From positions 1 to 6,240 of the forward strand of contig JAOZTL010000201.1 of assembly GCA_029942205.1 (NCBI GenBank): DNA of 6,240 bases, read 5' to 3'. Source of the stretch: Bacteroidales bacterium (GTDB lineage: Bacteria; Bacteroidota; Bacteroidia; Bacteroidales; JAOZTL01). The notes beneath the pieces are model-generated. The model was not told the origin of the DNA and did no database searches. It saw nothing but the letters and a program-made list of their open reading frames with translations. Positions within the stretch are counted from its first letter, which is position 1. Every line of letters starts with the position of its first letter. Below, piece by piece: positions 1-6,029 of this stretch. A program made the translations under genes and the position numbers.

Positions 1-98
1 AAACAGGCAGAAAAGAAACGTTTTAAATTCATAATTAGGTGAGCATTTCAGTATATATACTAAAATACTGAATTACGTAAGCAACATCAGAATAAATC

Positions 99-301
99 GA
101 AGACCTTACTTATACCAATCTAAACATCAAAATAAATTGATAAGCTGTGTTGCATATAAAACTCGAAAAATAAGTTAAATATTATTCTGTAAACATAAAC
201 TTTTTGAATAAATTTCCGTTACTAAAATTAAACCATCTTCCTTCGATCTTTTTTTGGAATAAAATAAAAATATGCAAAATAAGGTTGAATACCTTACTTA
301 T
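99..301. repeat. pair of 15-bp direct repeats (99-113 and 287-301)
   Basis: GAAGACCTTACTTAT at 99-113 and GAATACCTTACTTAT at 287-301 agree at 14 of 15 positions. They lie 188 bp apart in non-coding DNA. The segment between them has no matching inverted ends, so it does not look like a bounded insertion. It could be a chance match, a remnant of a dispersed repeat, or a pair of binding sites. Confidence 0.3.
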
Positions 302-345
302 TAATGAGAATACAAAAAAATAGAATTTGCATTTTCGGCTTCATT

Positions 346-376
346 TTTGAAGTTACTAAATAAACTTATTATTTTG
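346..376 (+). promoter_or_regulatory. candidate Bacteroidota promoter for the Kelch lipoprotein gene
   Basis: TTTG at 346-349 fits the Bacteroidota -33 element. After a 19-nt spacer, TTATTTTG at 369-376 matches the -7 consensus TAnnTTTG at five of six fixed positions. Transcription would start near 383, about 20 nt before the ATG at 404. This spacing argues that the in-frame TTG at 347 is promoter sequence and not the start codon. The call rests on consensus matching only. Confidence 0.4.
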
Positions 377-403
377 GCAAAAAACAATTTCAATATAAAA
401 CTC

Positions 404-1759
404 ATGAAGCAATCAATTGCATTACTATTATTTTTATTGATATTGAGTAGTTGTAGTAAAGAAGAAACAGACACGATGTACACCATTACACGAGCAAAAA
501 TAAATGGAGACATGGTGAATCAATATGGAGGCTACCTGAAAAGCATCGCTGCAACAGATACGGTATACAACATAAAAGCCTATGAAGCTTTTGCAGAAGG
601 TGGTGTTGCATTTATTAGTTCCACGGAAATTTTAGAATACGGGCACTGCTGGTCGCAAATAAGCCCGCCTGTGTACAACAATGGCGACCTTGCTTCTCAT
701 CACGGAAGCTACTCTGGTACAGAGCCTTTTGAGTTTACAAGTAGCTTAACAGGGCTGGATCGAATAACCACTTATTTTTTAAGATCTTACGTCATCACTG
801 CTTCCGACACGGGCTACAACAGCACTACCATTCAATTTACAACCAAAGAACCACACGACTATTGGATAGAAGTATCCAGCTTAGGTGGGACTGCGAGAGA
901 AAATGCAAGTGCTTTTGTTATAGGAGATTACGGATATATTGGACTGGGTGATGATGGACTACTTTATCGGTCTGATTTCTTCAGATATAGCTTTTCGGCA
1001 GACACCTGGGAGCAAGTTTCGACCTTTACCAGTGGAAAACTATCCAACCCTAGACGTTCGGGAGCTGTTGCTTTTTCGCTCAATAACTATGGCTATGTTG
1101 GCATGGGATCCGACGGACAAGAAAATTACAACGACCTATGGAGATTTGACCCTGACGGAAACATTTGGTCAGAAATGCCTAGCTGCCCTGGACACAAAAG
1201 AAAAGATGCAGCTTTCTTTACTATTGGAAGTAAAGCGTACATAGGAACAGGCTATGGATCTTTTGATGCAGTCAGCGATTTTTATGTCTTTGATAGCGAA
1301 ACAGAAACCTGGCAAGCAAGACAAGAATTTGCAGGACCGTTACGATCTGGAGCAAAAGGTTTCTCCATCGGCGACAGAGGCTTCTTTGCCTTTGGTGAAC
1401 GTAATGGGTTGTATTATAATGATTTATGGGAATACAACTCGATTAATAACGAATGGATTCAAAAAACATCATGTACAGGAGCTGCACGAAGCAAAGGGGT
1501 CGCTTTTTCGATTTCATACACCGACGAAAATAATATATCGTACAATTATGGCTTTGTTGGTATGGGATACGACGGGAATGCCGTATTTAAAGACATGTAT
1601 CGCTATGATAAAGAAAAAGATAGCTGGATACAATTGGCTGATTTTTATGGAGATGCTCGTTTCAATGCTTGTTCGATGATATACCATGGTGCTGCTTACA
1701 TAGGACTTGGATACAATGGAACTCAAAAAATGAAAGATTTCTGGAAATATTTACCATAA
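404..1759 (+). CDS. Kelch-repeat propeller lipoprotein with N-terminal fibronectin-like domain
   Basis: This encodes a predicted 451-residue lipoprotein. The ATG at 404 is chosen over the in-frame TTG at 347 because it places a proper lipoprotein signal (MKQ, a hydrophobic run, then the lipobox LSSC with Cys17) at the N terminus. The residues after the cysteine (SKEE) resemble the acidic lipoprotein export signal of Bacteroidota, suggesting display on the cell surface (inference). Residues ~35-147 look like the fibronectin-type-III-like domain common in Bacteroidota envelope proteins, with GHCWS at 80-84, TTYFLRSYV, and a closing FTT at 145-147. Kelch-type repeats begin near R165, R218, R266, R314, R362 and R419. 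Each carries a GYxGxG-like strand, an ND/KD-(L/F)W or Y strand and a final W. The sixth lacks its last strand, which the segment YWIEVSS at 153-159 appears to supply, closing a six-bladed propeller. Such propellers usually bind proteins or glycans; the ligand and substrate are unknown. There is no T9SS C-terminal domain. It appears to be a single-gene unit. Confidence 0.9.
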   Translation: MKQSIALLLFLLILSSCSKEETDTMYTITRAKINGDMVNQYGGYLKSIAATDTVYNIKAYEAFAEGGVAFISSTEILEYGHCWSQISPPVYNNGDLASHHGSYSGTEPFEFTSSLTGLDRITTYFLRSYVITASDTGYNSTTIQFTTKEPHDYWIEVSSLGGTARENASAFVIGDYGYIGLGDDGLLYRSDFFRYSFSADTWEQVSTFTSGKLSNPRRSGAVAFSLNNYGYVGMGSDGQENYNDLWRFDPDGNIWSEMPSCPGHKRKDAAFFTIGSKAYIGTGYGSFDAVSDFYVFDSETETWQARQEFAGPLRSGAKGFSIGDRGFFAFGERNGLYYNDLWEYNSINNEWIQKTSCTGAARSKGVAFSISYTDENNISYNYGFVGMGYDGNAVFKDMYRYDKEKDSWIQLADFYGDARFNACSMIYHGAAYIGLGYNGTQKMKDFWKYLP

Positions 1760-1854
1760 ATAAAAGACTACCTTTTTTAAAGTTGATTACGTATTTATAA
1801 AAAACACTAATAATTGATCAATAACAATCTCTTTTTTATCTTAACGCATATCCC

Positions 1855-2045
1855 TTAAAGTTAATTTATTTATACTAAAATGCTACAATAATTATGAAAA
1901 CAAAATATTTCTTTTTCGCTTTATCTTCTTTACAAAATTATTCCATAGCTAGGCTATGTAAGAATTTTGTGTGTCAATAAAACAAAAAATAAATCATTTT
2001 TAGAGTCATAATTATTACCACAATTTAGTATAAATTAAACTTTAA
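1855..2045. repeat. nested imperfect inverted repeat (~190 bp), MITE-like or cruciform element
   Basis: Four blocks on the left are mirrored by reverse complements on the right. TTAAAG at 1855-1860 pairs with CTTTAA at 2040-2045 (6/6). TTTATACTAAA at 1869-1879 pairs with TTTAGTATAAA at 2024-2034 (11/11). AATAATTATGA at 1887-1897 pairs with TCATAATTATT at 2006-2016 (11/11). The core ACAAAATTATTCCATAGC at 1932-1949 pairs with 1953-1970 (16 of 18) around the 3-nt loop TAG. The spacers are also symmetric: 7 and 7 nt, then 34 and 35 nt, with 8 and 5 nt outermost. This co-linear symmetry is hard to explain by AT-richness alone. The element has no transposase and no convincing coding capacity. Both ends read TTAA, which could be a target duplication or just part of the repeat. 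It may be a miniature inverted-repeat element, a cruciform-forming site, or DNA for a long hairpin RNA. Which of these is unresolved. Confidence 0.7.
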
Positions 2046-2070
2046 TCAAAATAAACAATTCTTAAATTTG
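2040..2070 (+). promoter_or_regulatory. candidate Bacteroidota promoter for the outer-membrane barrel gene
   Basis: TAAATTTG at 2063-2070 is a full match to the Bacteroidota -7 consensus TAnnTTTG. A partial -33 element (TTTA, 2041-2044; consensus TTTG) sits 18 nt upstream, within the CTTTAA that ends the palindromic repeat. Transcription would start near 2077, about 20 nt before the ATG at 2098. This also explains the in-frame TTG at 2068 as promoter sequence, not a start codon. Confidence 0.5.
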
Positions 2071-2097
2071 AAAAATATAGAGATCAGATTCTTCAAA

Positions 2098-2877
2098 ATG
2101 AAAAAAAATATATTCTTTATTCTATTATTATGTATTAGCTATACAAGCATAGCTCAATCAGAATATCGTTATCTTTCGCTAAAAATAAGCTCTTCACATA
2201 ATATAGATGCTAATTTTAGCGATCCTAGCTACCTTTTTCTGCAAACACCTGTCGGACAAATGCCACTGTTACAAAAAGCAGTTGAATATCAAAACAAAAC
2301 GCATTTTCATTATGGTATTGGGATTAGTGCTGGCTTACTTTATCATATTGATCTAAAAAAAGACAAATTAGGCTTTGTTTTGGGCGTAGAATATGCCACA
2401 AACGGATGGCAAGCCAAATATTTTACGGATAATCCGAGTTACTGGGTGCTTTATCAATACAGAAGTAATACGATCAAATTTCCTGTTTTTCTTAAATTTG
2501 GCAAAGACGTTTATCGAAACCAAGGGTACGGATTTATCGGAGCACAATTTAATTACAACCTGTCTGTAACAGAAACACAGTCTGTTCCATGGGAAAACAA
2601 AGTATTTATTCACAAGCTCGAAACATTTCATTTCAATCAATCAACCATCAGTGGAATTGTTGGATTTAATTTCAATGTTTTCAATTTTGAACTAGAATAT
2701 ATACTGGGTGGTGTATTAAATACCTCTTACATCAACACTGACAACTTTAGCCTATACGACCATTTTCCTAAACATAACCTTTTTATCAAAGCAGGCTTTG
2801 TTTTTCCTTTCTCCCGCTGGCTGTTTATGCGTAGCTGGCCGGCCGAAAAATTTCGGAGACGGGTACTATTCAAATAA
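2098..2877 (+). CDS. outer-membrane beta-barrel protein, function unknown
   Basis: The predicted protein has 259 residues. The start is the ATG at 2098, which gives a classic signal peptide (MKKN, a hydrophobic core, then TSIA-Q). Cleavage is likely after Ala19, leaving Gln at the mature N terminus as is common in Bacteroidota. There is no lipobox cysteine. The mature part alternates polar and aromatic or hydrophobic residues in short strands separated by turns, for example FHYGIGISAGLLYHIDL, LGFVLGVEYATNGW and LFIKAGFVFPFSRW. This is the pattern of small 8- to 10-stranded barrels of the PorT/OmpW-like 'outer membrane beta-barrel' families. The last strand is followed by an unusual basic tail ending KFRRRVLFK. 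A specific function cannot be assigned. It could be a porin-like channel, a structural barrel or an assembly factor. It has its own promoter candidate and converges with murF. Confidence 0.8.
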   Translation: MKKNIFFILLLCISYTSIAQSEYRYLSLKISSSHNIDANFSDPSYLFLQTPVGQMPLLQKAVEYQNKTHFHYGIGISAGLLYHIDLKKDKLGFVLGVEYATNGWQAKYFTDNPSYWVLYQYRSNTIKFPVFLKFGKDVYRNQGYGFIGAQFNYNLSVTETQSVPWENKVFIHKLETFHFNQSTISGIVGFNFNVFNFELEYILGGVLNTSYINTDNFSLYDHFPKHNLFIKAGFVFPFSRWLFMRSWPAEKFRRRVLFK

Positions 2878-2889
2878 TCACGTGTTAAT

Positions 2890-2926
2890 CAGATATTTAT
2901 CGTTATAAAAAATCTGTTATTTTTTC
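2890..2926 (+). terminator. intrinsic terminator of the barrel-protein gene, overlapping the murF stop
   Basis: CAGAT (2890-2894) and TTTAT (2896-2900) pair with ATAAA (2905-2909) and ATCTG (2912-2916) around the loop CGTT, with a small internal loop. The forward strand continues with a T-rich run (TTATTTTTTCT). It starts 12 nt after the barrel-protein stop and covers the murF stop codon, so the two convergent genes share a very tight 3' junction. The stem is AU-rich and therefore only moderately stable. Confidence 0.5.
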
Positions 2927-4186
2927 TAATCTTATTCCTCTTGAACCTTTTATCAGAATTGTTTGATTCTGAAGAGGCTTATTTTGTAAAAACTCAATCA
3001 ACAAATCAATCGAAGTAAAAGACTGTATTTTAGAATTTTGAATCATTATTTGACTAAAAATATCTCCGACAAGAAAAACGTGTTCAAAAGAGTGGCTAGA
3101 CACTTTTTTGACCATATTTTTGTGTTCATGTTCCGATTCTGCACCTAATTCAAGCATATCGCCCAAAATCAAGCTCTTCGTTGTGGCTTCAAACTCAATG
3201 AAATTATCAATTGCTGCTCCCATACTCGTCGGGTTTGCATTATAGGCATCCAATAAAAGTGTATTGGACTCCGTCTTTTTCAATTGCGAACGATTATTGG
3301 ATGGCAAATAACTTTCAATACCCTGTTTCACAAGCAATTGTGGTAATTCAAAATACGTACCAATACAAACGGCAGCCATGATATTTTCAAAATTATACTG
3401 CCCAATAAGCTTGGTATCCATTCGTTCATTATTCCATTCGATACTGATATAAGGCGTTTTCTGAACTATTTCAGCCGAATAGTCTACAGTTTTTGTTCCA
3501 TAAGAGATATGCTTGCTGGTATCTACTATTTTTGTCAATATTGCATTATCCGAATGAACAAAAAACAGCCCTTTCTTCTGATTGATATAATCATACAATT
3601 CAGATTTTGCAGTAATCACCCCTTCTAACGAGCCAAACCCTTCGAGATGTGCACGCCCAATATTTGTAATCAATCCAAAATCAGGATCAGCAATTTGACA
3701 CAATTTGGCAATTTCGCCTACATGGTTTGCTCCCATTTCAATAATAGCTATTTCGTGCGACTCTTGTAAGCGTAACAAAGTCAGCGGAACTCCAATGTGA
3801 TTATTCAAATTTCCGAGAGTATACAGGGTGTTATATTTCTGCATCAAAACACTTGCGATGAGCTCTTTTGTTGTCGTTTTTCCATTTGTTCCTGTAATGC
3901 CAAGCACCTTTGTTTTTAGATGTTTCCGATGATAATGAGCCAAATCCTGCAATGCTTTCAATGCATCTTCGACCACAAAGTATTGATCCGAATTTTCAGC
4001 ATATTCGGCTTCATCTAGCACCACCAAGGCAGCACCTTGCTCTATGGCTTTTTTGGCATATTTATTCCCATTAAAGTTTTCACCTTTTAATGTAAAAAAA
4101 ATAGCACCTGCCGTGATTACTCGTGTATCAATCGAAATATTTTGCCCTTTTTCAATAAATAATTGGTATAAATCTTTCATATTCAT
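2903..4186 (-). CDS. murF: UDP-N-acetylmuramoyl-tripeptide--D-alanyl-D-alanine ligase
   Basis: MurF is the cytoplasmic Mur ligase that uses ATP to add D-Ala-D-Ala to UDP-MurNAc-tripeptide, completing the pentapeptide precursor of peptidoglycan. Numbered from the ATG at 4186 (427 residues), the N-terminal UMP-binding region carries DTR and FFTLKGENFNGN. The central ATPase domain has the P-loop GITGTNGKTTTKE at 96-108, LNNHIGVPLTLL, EMGANHVGEI at 150-159 and NIGRAHLEGFGS at 175-186. K194 in TAKSEL is at the site of the carbamylated lysine. The C-terminal domain has DAYNANPTSM around 314-322, GDMLELG at 342-348 and IKGSRGIRLEKI near the end. The start at 4186 gives MNMKDLYQLF, which lines up with the usual Bacteroidota MurF N terminus. 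ATGs at 4213 and 4180 and a TTG at 4234 are alternatives. It lies downstream of gldJ on the same strand but behind a terminator, so it probably has its own promoter, which I cannot place convincingly. Confidence 0.96.
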   Translation of the reverse strand: MNMKDLYQLFIEKGQNISIDTRVITAGAIFFTLKGENFNGNKYAKKAIEQGAALVVLDEAEYAENSDQYFVVEDALKALQDLAHYHRKHLKTKVLGITGTNGKTTTKELIASVLMQKYNTLYTLGNLNNHIGVPLTLLRLQESHEIAIIEMGANHVGEIAKLCQIADPDFGLITNIGRAHLEGFGSLEGVITAKSELYDYINQKKGLFFVHSDNAILTKIVDTSKHISYGTKTVDYSAEIVQKTPYISIEWNNERMDTKLIGQYNFENIMAAVCIGTYFELPQLLVKQGIESYLPSNNRSQLKKTESNTLLLDAYNANPTSMGAAIDNFIEFEATTKSLILGDMLELGAESEHEHKNMVKKVSSHSFEHVFLVGDIFSQIMIQNSKIQSFTSIDLLIEFLQNKPLQNQTILIKGSRGIRLEKITDFL

Positions 4187-4257
4187 ATTTGAAATTTTAT
4201 TTAAAGTCTTCATAATCGTGCCTTGAAAATACAATTTATTTGCTTTATTATCAAAAT

Positions 4258-4293
4258 AAAAAAAGAGACTACATATCCGTAGTCTCTTTTTTT
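4258..4293 (-). terminator. strong intrinsic terminator between gldJ and murF
   Basis: AAAAGAGACTAC (4261-4272) and GTAGTCTCTTTT (4279-4290) form a perfect 12-bp stem around a 6-nt loop, extendable by A-T pairs to 4258-4293. On the reverse strand the GC-containing stem is followed by seven T residues and then ATTTT, the classic form, so it should end the gldJ transcript. The forward strand also has a T-run after the stem, so it could work in both directions, although no forward gene runs into it. Confidence 0.88.
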
Positions 4294-4389
4294 ATTTATT
4301 CAAAGTACTTATTCAAAAAAACAGACAAGTACTCTTTAATTTAATCCTCTTCCTGTAAATCCTACAGACCGAAAATTTATAAATTATTC

Positions 4390-5910
4390 CTAATAATTAG
4401 GCATTCCTAAATTACCACCAACATGGTTCATGGCACAACGGAAACCAATATTTGCTTGAGATTTATACTCTTCCAAAAAACGTCGAGTACCTGGGATGAG
4501 CCAATAAACTCTATCATTCCATCCACCACCTTTATAAACTCTTGATTTATCAGTAATTAATGATCTCATTTTGTCGCCTCTAGCACCTTTGCCTGGATAG
4601 TACATTCCTTTTGTTCCTTTTTCATAATTCGCTGCTAACCAGTCACCTTCAACAATACTAGATCTCAAATCGCCATCTCCATAATTAATATTATCTGCAT
4701 TTCGATAATTTACACGATTCATACTTTCTGCCTCGGTCATGTTTCTCCAATTGACACGTCCTAAACTGTCTTTTTCTACCACAACTCCATCTTCGTCTCG
4801 CTCTAATGTTTGGAAAACATTTCCTCTAAATGGCTTAAATTCAGCCATATCTTGCGATGACATTGGTCTGTATACATCTAATACCCATTCGTTTACATTT
4901 CCTGCCATGTTATACAATCCATAGTCATTTGGCCAATAAGCATCCACAGGGGCAGTTATGGCAGCATTATCATTTAATGCGCCTGCAACTCCCATCATAT
5001 CACCACGTCCGCGCTGAAAGTTTGCTCTGAAATCGCCTTGAAACTGTTTTGAATCATTACGAACATAATGTCCATTCCATGGGAAAATTTTACGTGAATA
5101 AATTCTTTCGGGCGATTCTCTTGAGTTTTCAATCATCGAAAGTGCTGCATATTCCCATTCAGCTTCTGTTGGTAATCTATACTTTGGTAATAAAATACCA
5201 TCTTCCATGATAACGTGTCGTTCGCCACCATCCAATGTTGGTCTATTTTCACGAACACCGCTTTCGTATTGTCCTGCAAGATAAGCATCTGTATTGAAAT
5301 TATCTTCATCTACTTGATTCGGATTCATTTCGAGAACTCCTTCATCAATCAGTCGTCTTTCATTTACTCGATCGGTACGCCATTCGCAATAATTCTTGGC
5401 TTGTATCCAACTTACTCCTACTACAGGATAATTATGAAACGCTGGATGTCGGAAATAATATTCGACATACGGCTCATTATAAGCCAACGGACTTCTCCAG
5501 ACTAACGTATCAGGAAGTGCCATTTGATGAACAGATGGATAGCCTTGATAGACTAATTTCAACCAATTCAAATATTCTCGATAATCGACATTACGAATTT
5601 CGGTTTCATCCATATAAAATGATGGTAACGTAAATCTACCTGGAACATTATTCCATTCATAAACAACATCTTCGGTAACTTGCCCCATCACAAATGTACC
5701 TCCTTCAATGTATACTAAACCTGGACCTTGCTCCATTTGCTGATATTCAATAACTTCAAAGCGTCCCATTTCCTCGTCATTATAGTCCCAACCTGTAGTT
5801 GTAGATATGTCGGAAATCCCAGAACGAGATGATCCTCCTCCACCGCCACACGAGCTTAAGACAAGTACACTGACAAAAAATAATGCAATAAAACTTAATC
5901 TCTTTTTCAT
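4390..5910 (-). CDS. gldJ: gliding motility / T9SS lipoprotein GldJ
   Basis: GldJ is an outer-membrane lipoprotein required for gliding and type IX secretion; in Flavobacterium johnsoniae it is needed to maintain its paralogue GldK (known of the family). This copy has 506 residues from the ATG at 5910. A lipoprotein signal ends in the lipobox LSSC with Cys21, followed by a Gly5-Ser2 linker and the GldJ-typical TTTGWDYND at 37-45. The formylglycine-generating-enzyme (FGE/SUMF1) fold spans ~62-495. It includes GPGLVYIEGGTFVMG (62-76), FYMDETEIRN (98-107), YPVVGVSWIQA (161-171), YRLPTEAEWEYAA (244-256), GLYNMAGNVNEWV (331-343), RVYKGGGWND (457-466) and NIGFRCAM (487-494). Cysteines occur only at 21, 175 and 492, so the catalytic Cys pair expected after the GG(S/G)W motif of true FGEs is absent; a structural role fits. 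GldJ is preferred over GldK/PorK because of the N-terminal GWxYND motif, the WPNDYGLYNMAGNVNEWV...DVYRP block, and the lack of a gldL/porL gene downstream. It follows a PorP/SprF-family gene by 119 nt and may be cotranscribed with it. Confidence 0.93.
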   Translation of the reverse strand: MKKRLSFIALFFVSVLVLSSCGGGGGSSRSGISDISTTTGWDYNDEEMGRFEVIEYQQMEQGPGLVYIEGGTFVMGQVTEDVVYEWNNVPGRFTLPSFYMDETEIRNVDYREYLNWLKLVYQGYPSVHQMALPDTLVWRSPLAYNEPYVEYYFRHPAFHNYPVVGVSWIQAKNYCEWRTDRVNERRLIDEGVLEMNPNQVDEDNFNTDAYLAGQYESGVRENRPTLDGGERHVIMEDGILLPKYRLPTEAEWEYAALSMIENSRESPERIYSRKIFPWNGHYVRNDSKQFQGDFRANFQRGRGDMMGVAGALNDNAAITAPVDAYWPNDYGLYNMAGNVNEWVLDVYRPMSSQDMAEFKPFRGNVFQTLERDEDGVVVEKDSLGRVNWRNMTEAESMNRVNYRNADNINYGDGDLRSSIVEGDWLAANYEKGTKGMYYPGKGARGDKMRSLITDKSRVYKGGGWNDRVYWLIPGTRRFLEEYKSQANIGFRCAMNHVGGNLGMPNY

Positions 5911-6029
5911 GTTTCTTGTTTTTTGTAGTCTTTTGATTATTAATGTATAAAAGAATGTCTTTTCCTCTTTTATTCATCAAATTTTCCGACTGTTTTGATA
6001 TTTACTATTTTTGGTATCTGCAATTATAA

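Larger units (their letters stand above)
1..403. other. non-coding region upstream of the Kelch lipoprotein gene
   Basis: I see no credible gene here. Reading frames are short, start at non-ATG codons and show no protein-like composition. The stretch is very AT-rich. It holds an 8-bp stem (TTCAGTAT 47-54 with ATACTGAA 65-72, 10-nt loop), a small stem AAGGT/ACCTT (281-285 with 291-295), a stem CTTCA/TGAAG (339-343 with 348-352), and a 15-bp direct repeat listed separately. The first ~80 bases share short blocks, in the same order, with the palindromic element at 1855-2045, so the window edge may cut a related repeat. That is inference from AT-rich sequence and is weak. The end of the region holds the candidate promoter for the downstream gene. 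Confidence 0.6.
1760..2097. other. intergenic region carrying a large palindromic element
   Basis: This 338-base gap separates two forward genes. Just after the Kelch stop there is a weak AAAAG/CTTTT stem (1762-1766 with 1772-1776) followed by more T residues, at best a poor terminator. A perfect 10-bp palindrome ATTGATCAAT lies at 1813-1822. Most of the rest is the nested inverted repeat at 1855-2045, then the promoter of the downstream gene. A 28-codon reading frame (1894-1980) begins like a signal peptide, but it lies inside the palindrome and is not called as a gene. Confidence 0.6.

Noticed and set aside
347..403. TTG-initiated N-terminal extension of the Kelch lipoprotein
   Set aside because: It would bury the lipoprotein signal 19 residues inside the protein; the TTG coincides with a candidate -33 element and the ATG at 404 gives a proper signal peptide.
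939..1679. Overlapping forward reading frames inside the Kelch gene
   Set aside because: They are alternative-frame shadows; the Kelch frame has clear repeat structure throughout.
1894..1980. 28-codon reading frame beginning MKTKYFFFALSS, resembling a small signal-peptide protein
   Set aside because: It lies wholly inside the palindromic element, its second half is the stem-loop sequence, and no promoter or conserved feature supports it.
2068..2097. TTG-initiated extension of the barrel protein
   Set aside because: The TTG is part of a TAnnTTTG promoter element; the ATG at 2098 begins a textbook signal peptide.
4187..4234. Longer murF starts (TTG 4234, ATG 4213)
   Set aside because: The added residues have no counterpart at the usual N terminus of Bacteroidota MurF, which lines up with MNMKDLYQLF; the ATG at 4213 cannot be fully excluded.
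4304..4333. AGTACTT/AAGTACT inverted repeat (4304-4310 with 4327-4333) downstream of gldJ as a second terminator
   Set aside because: Seven pairs with a 16-nt loop and no following T-run on the reverse strand; the hairpin at 4258-4293 is far stronger.
5215..5505. 96-codon forward reading frame antisense to gldJ
   Set aside because: It is a shadow of a strongly conserved gldJ region, with no signal, domain or promoter of its own.
4390..5910. Calling this gene gldK/porK
   Set aside because: It shares the FGE fold and a PorP-like upstream neighbour, but the N-terminal GWxYND motif and the absence of gldL/porL downstream fit GldJ better.
5976..5999. ATCAAA/TTTGAT stem between the PorP/SprF-like gene and gldJ as a terminator
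   Set aside because: Only 6 AT-rich base pairs with a 12-nt loop and no T-run on the reverse strand.
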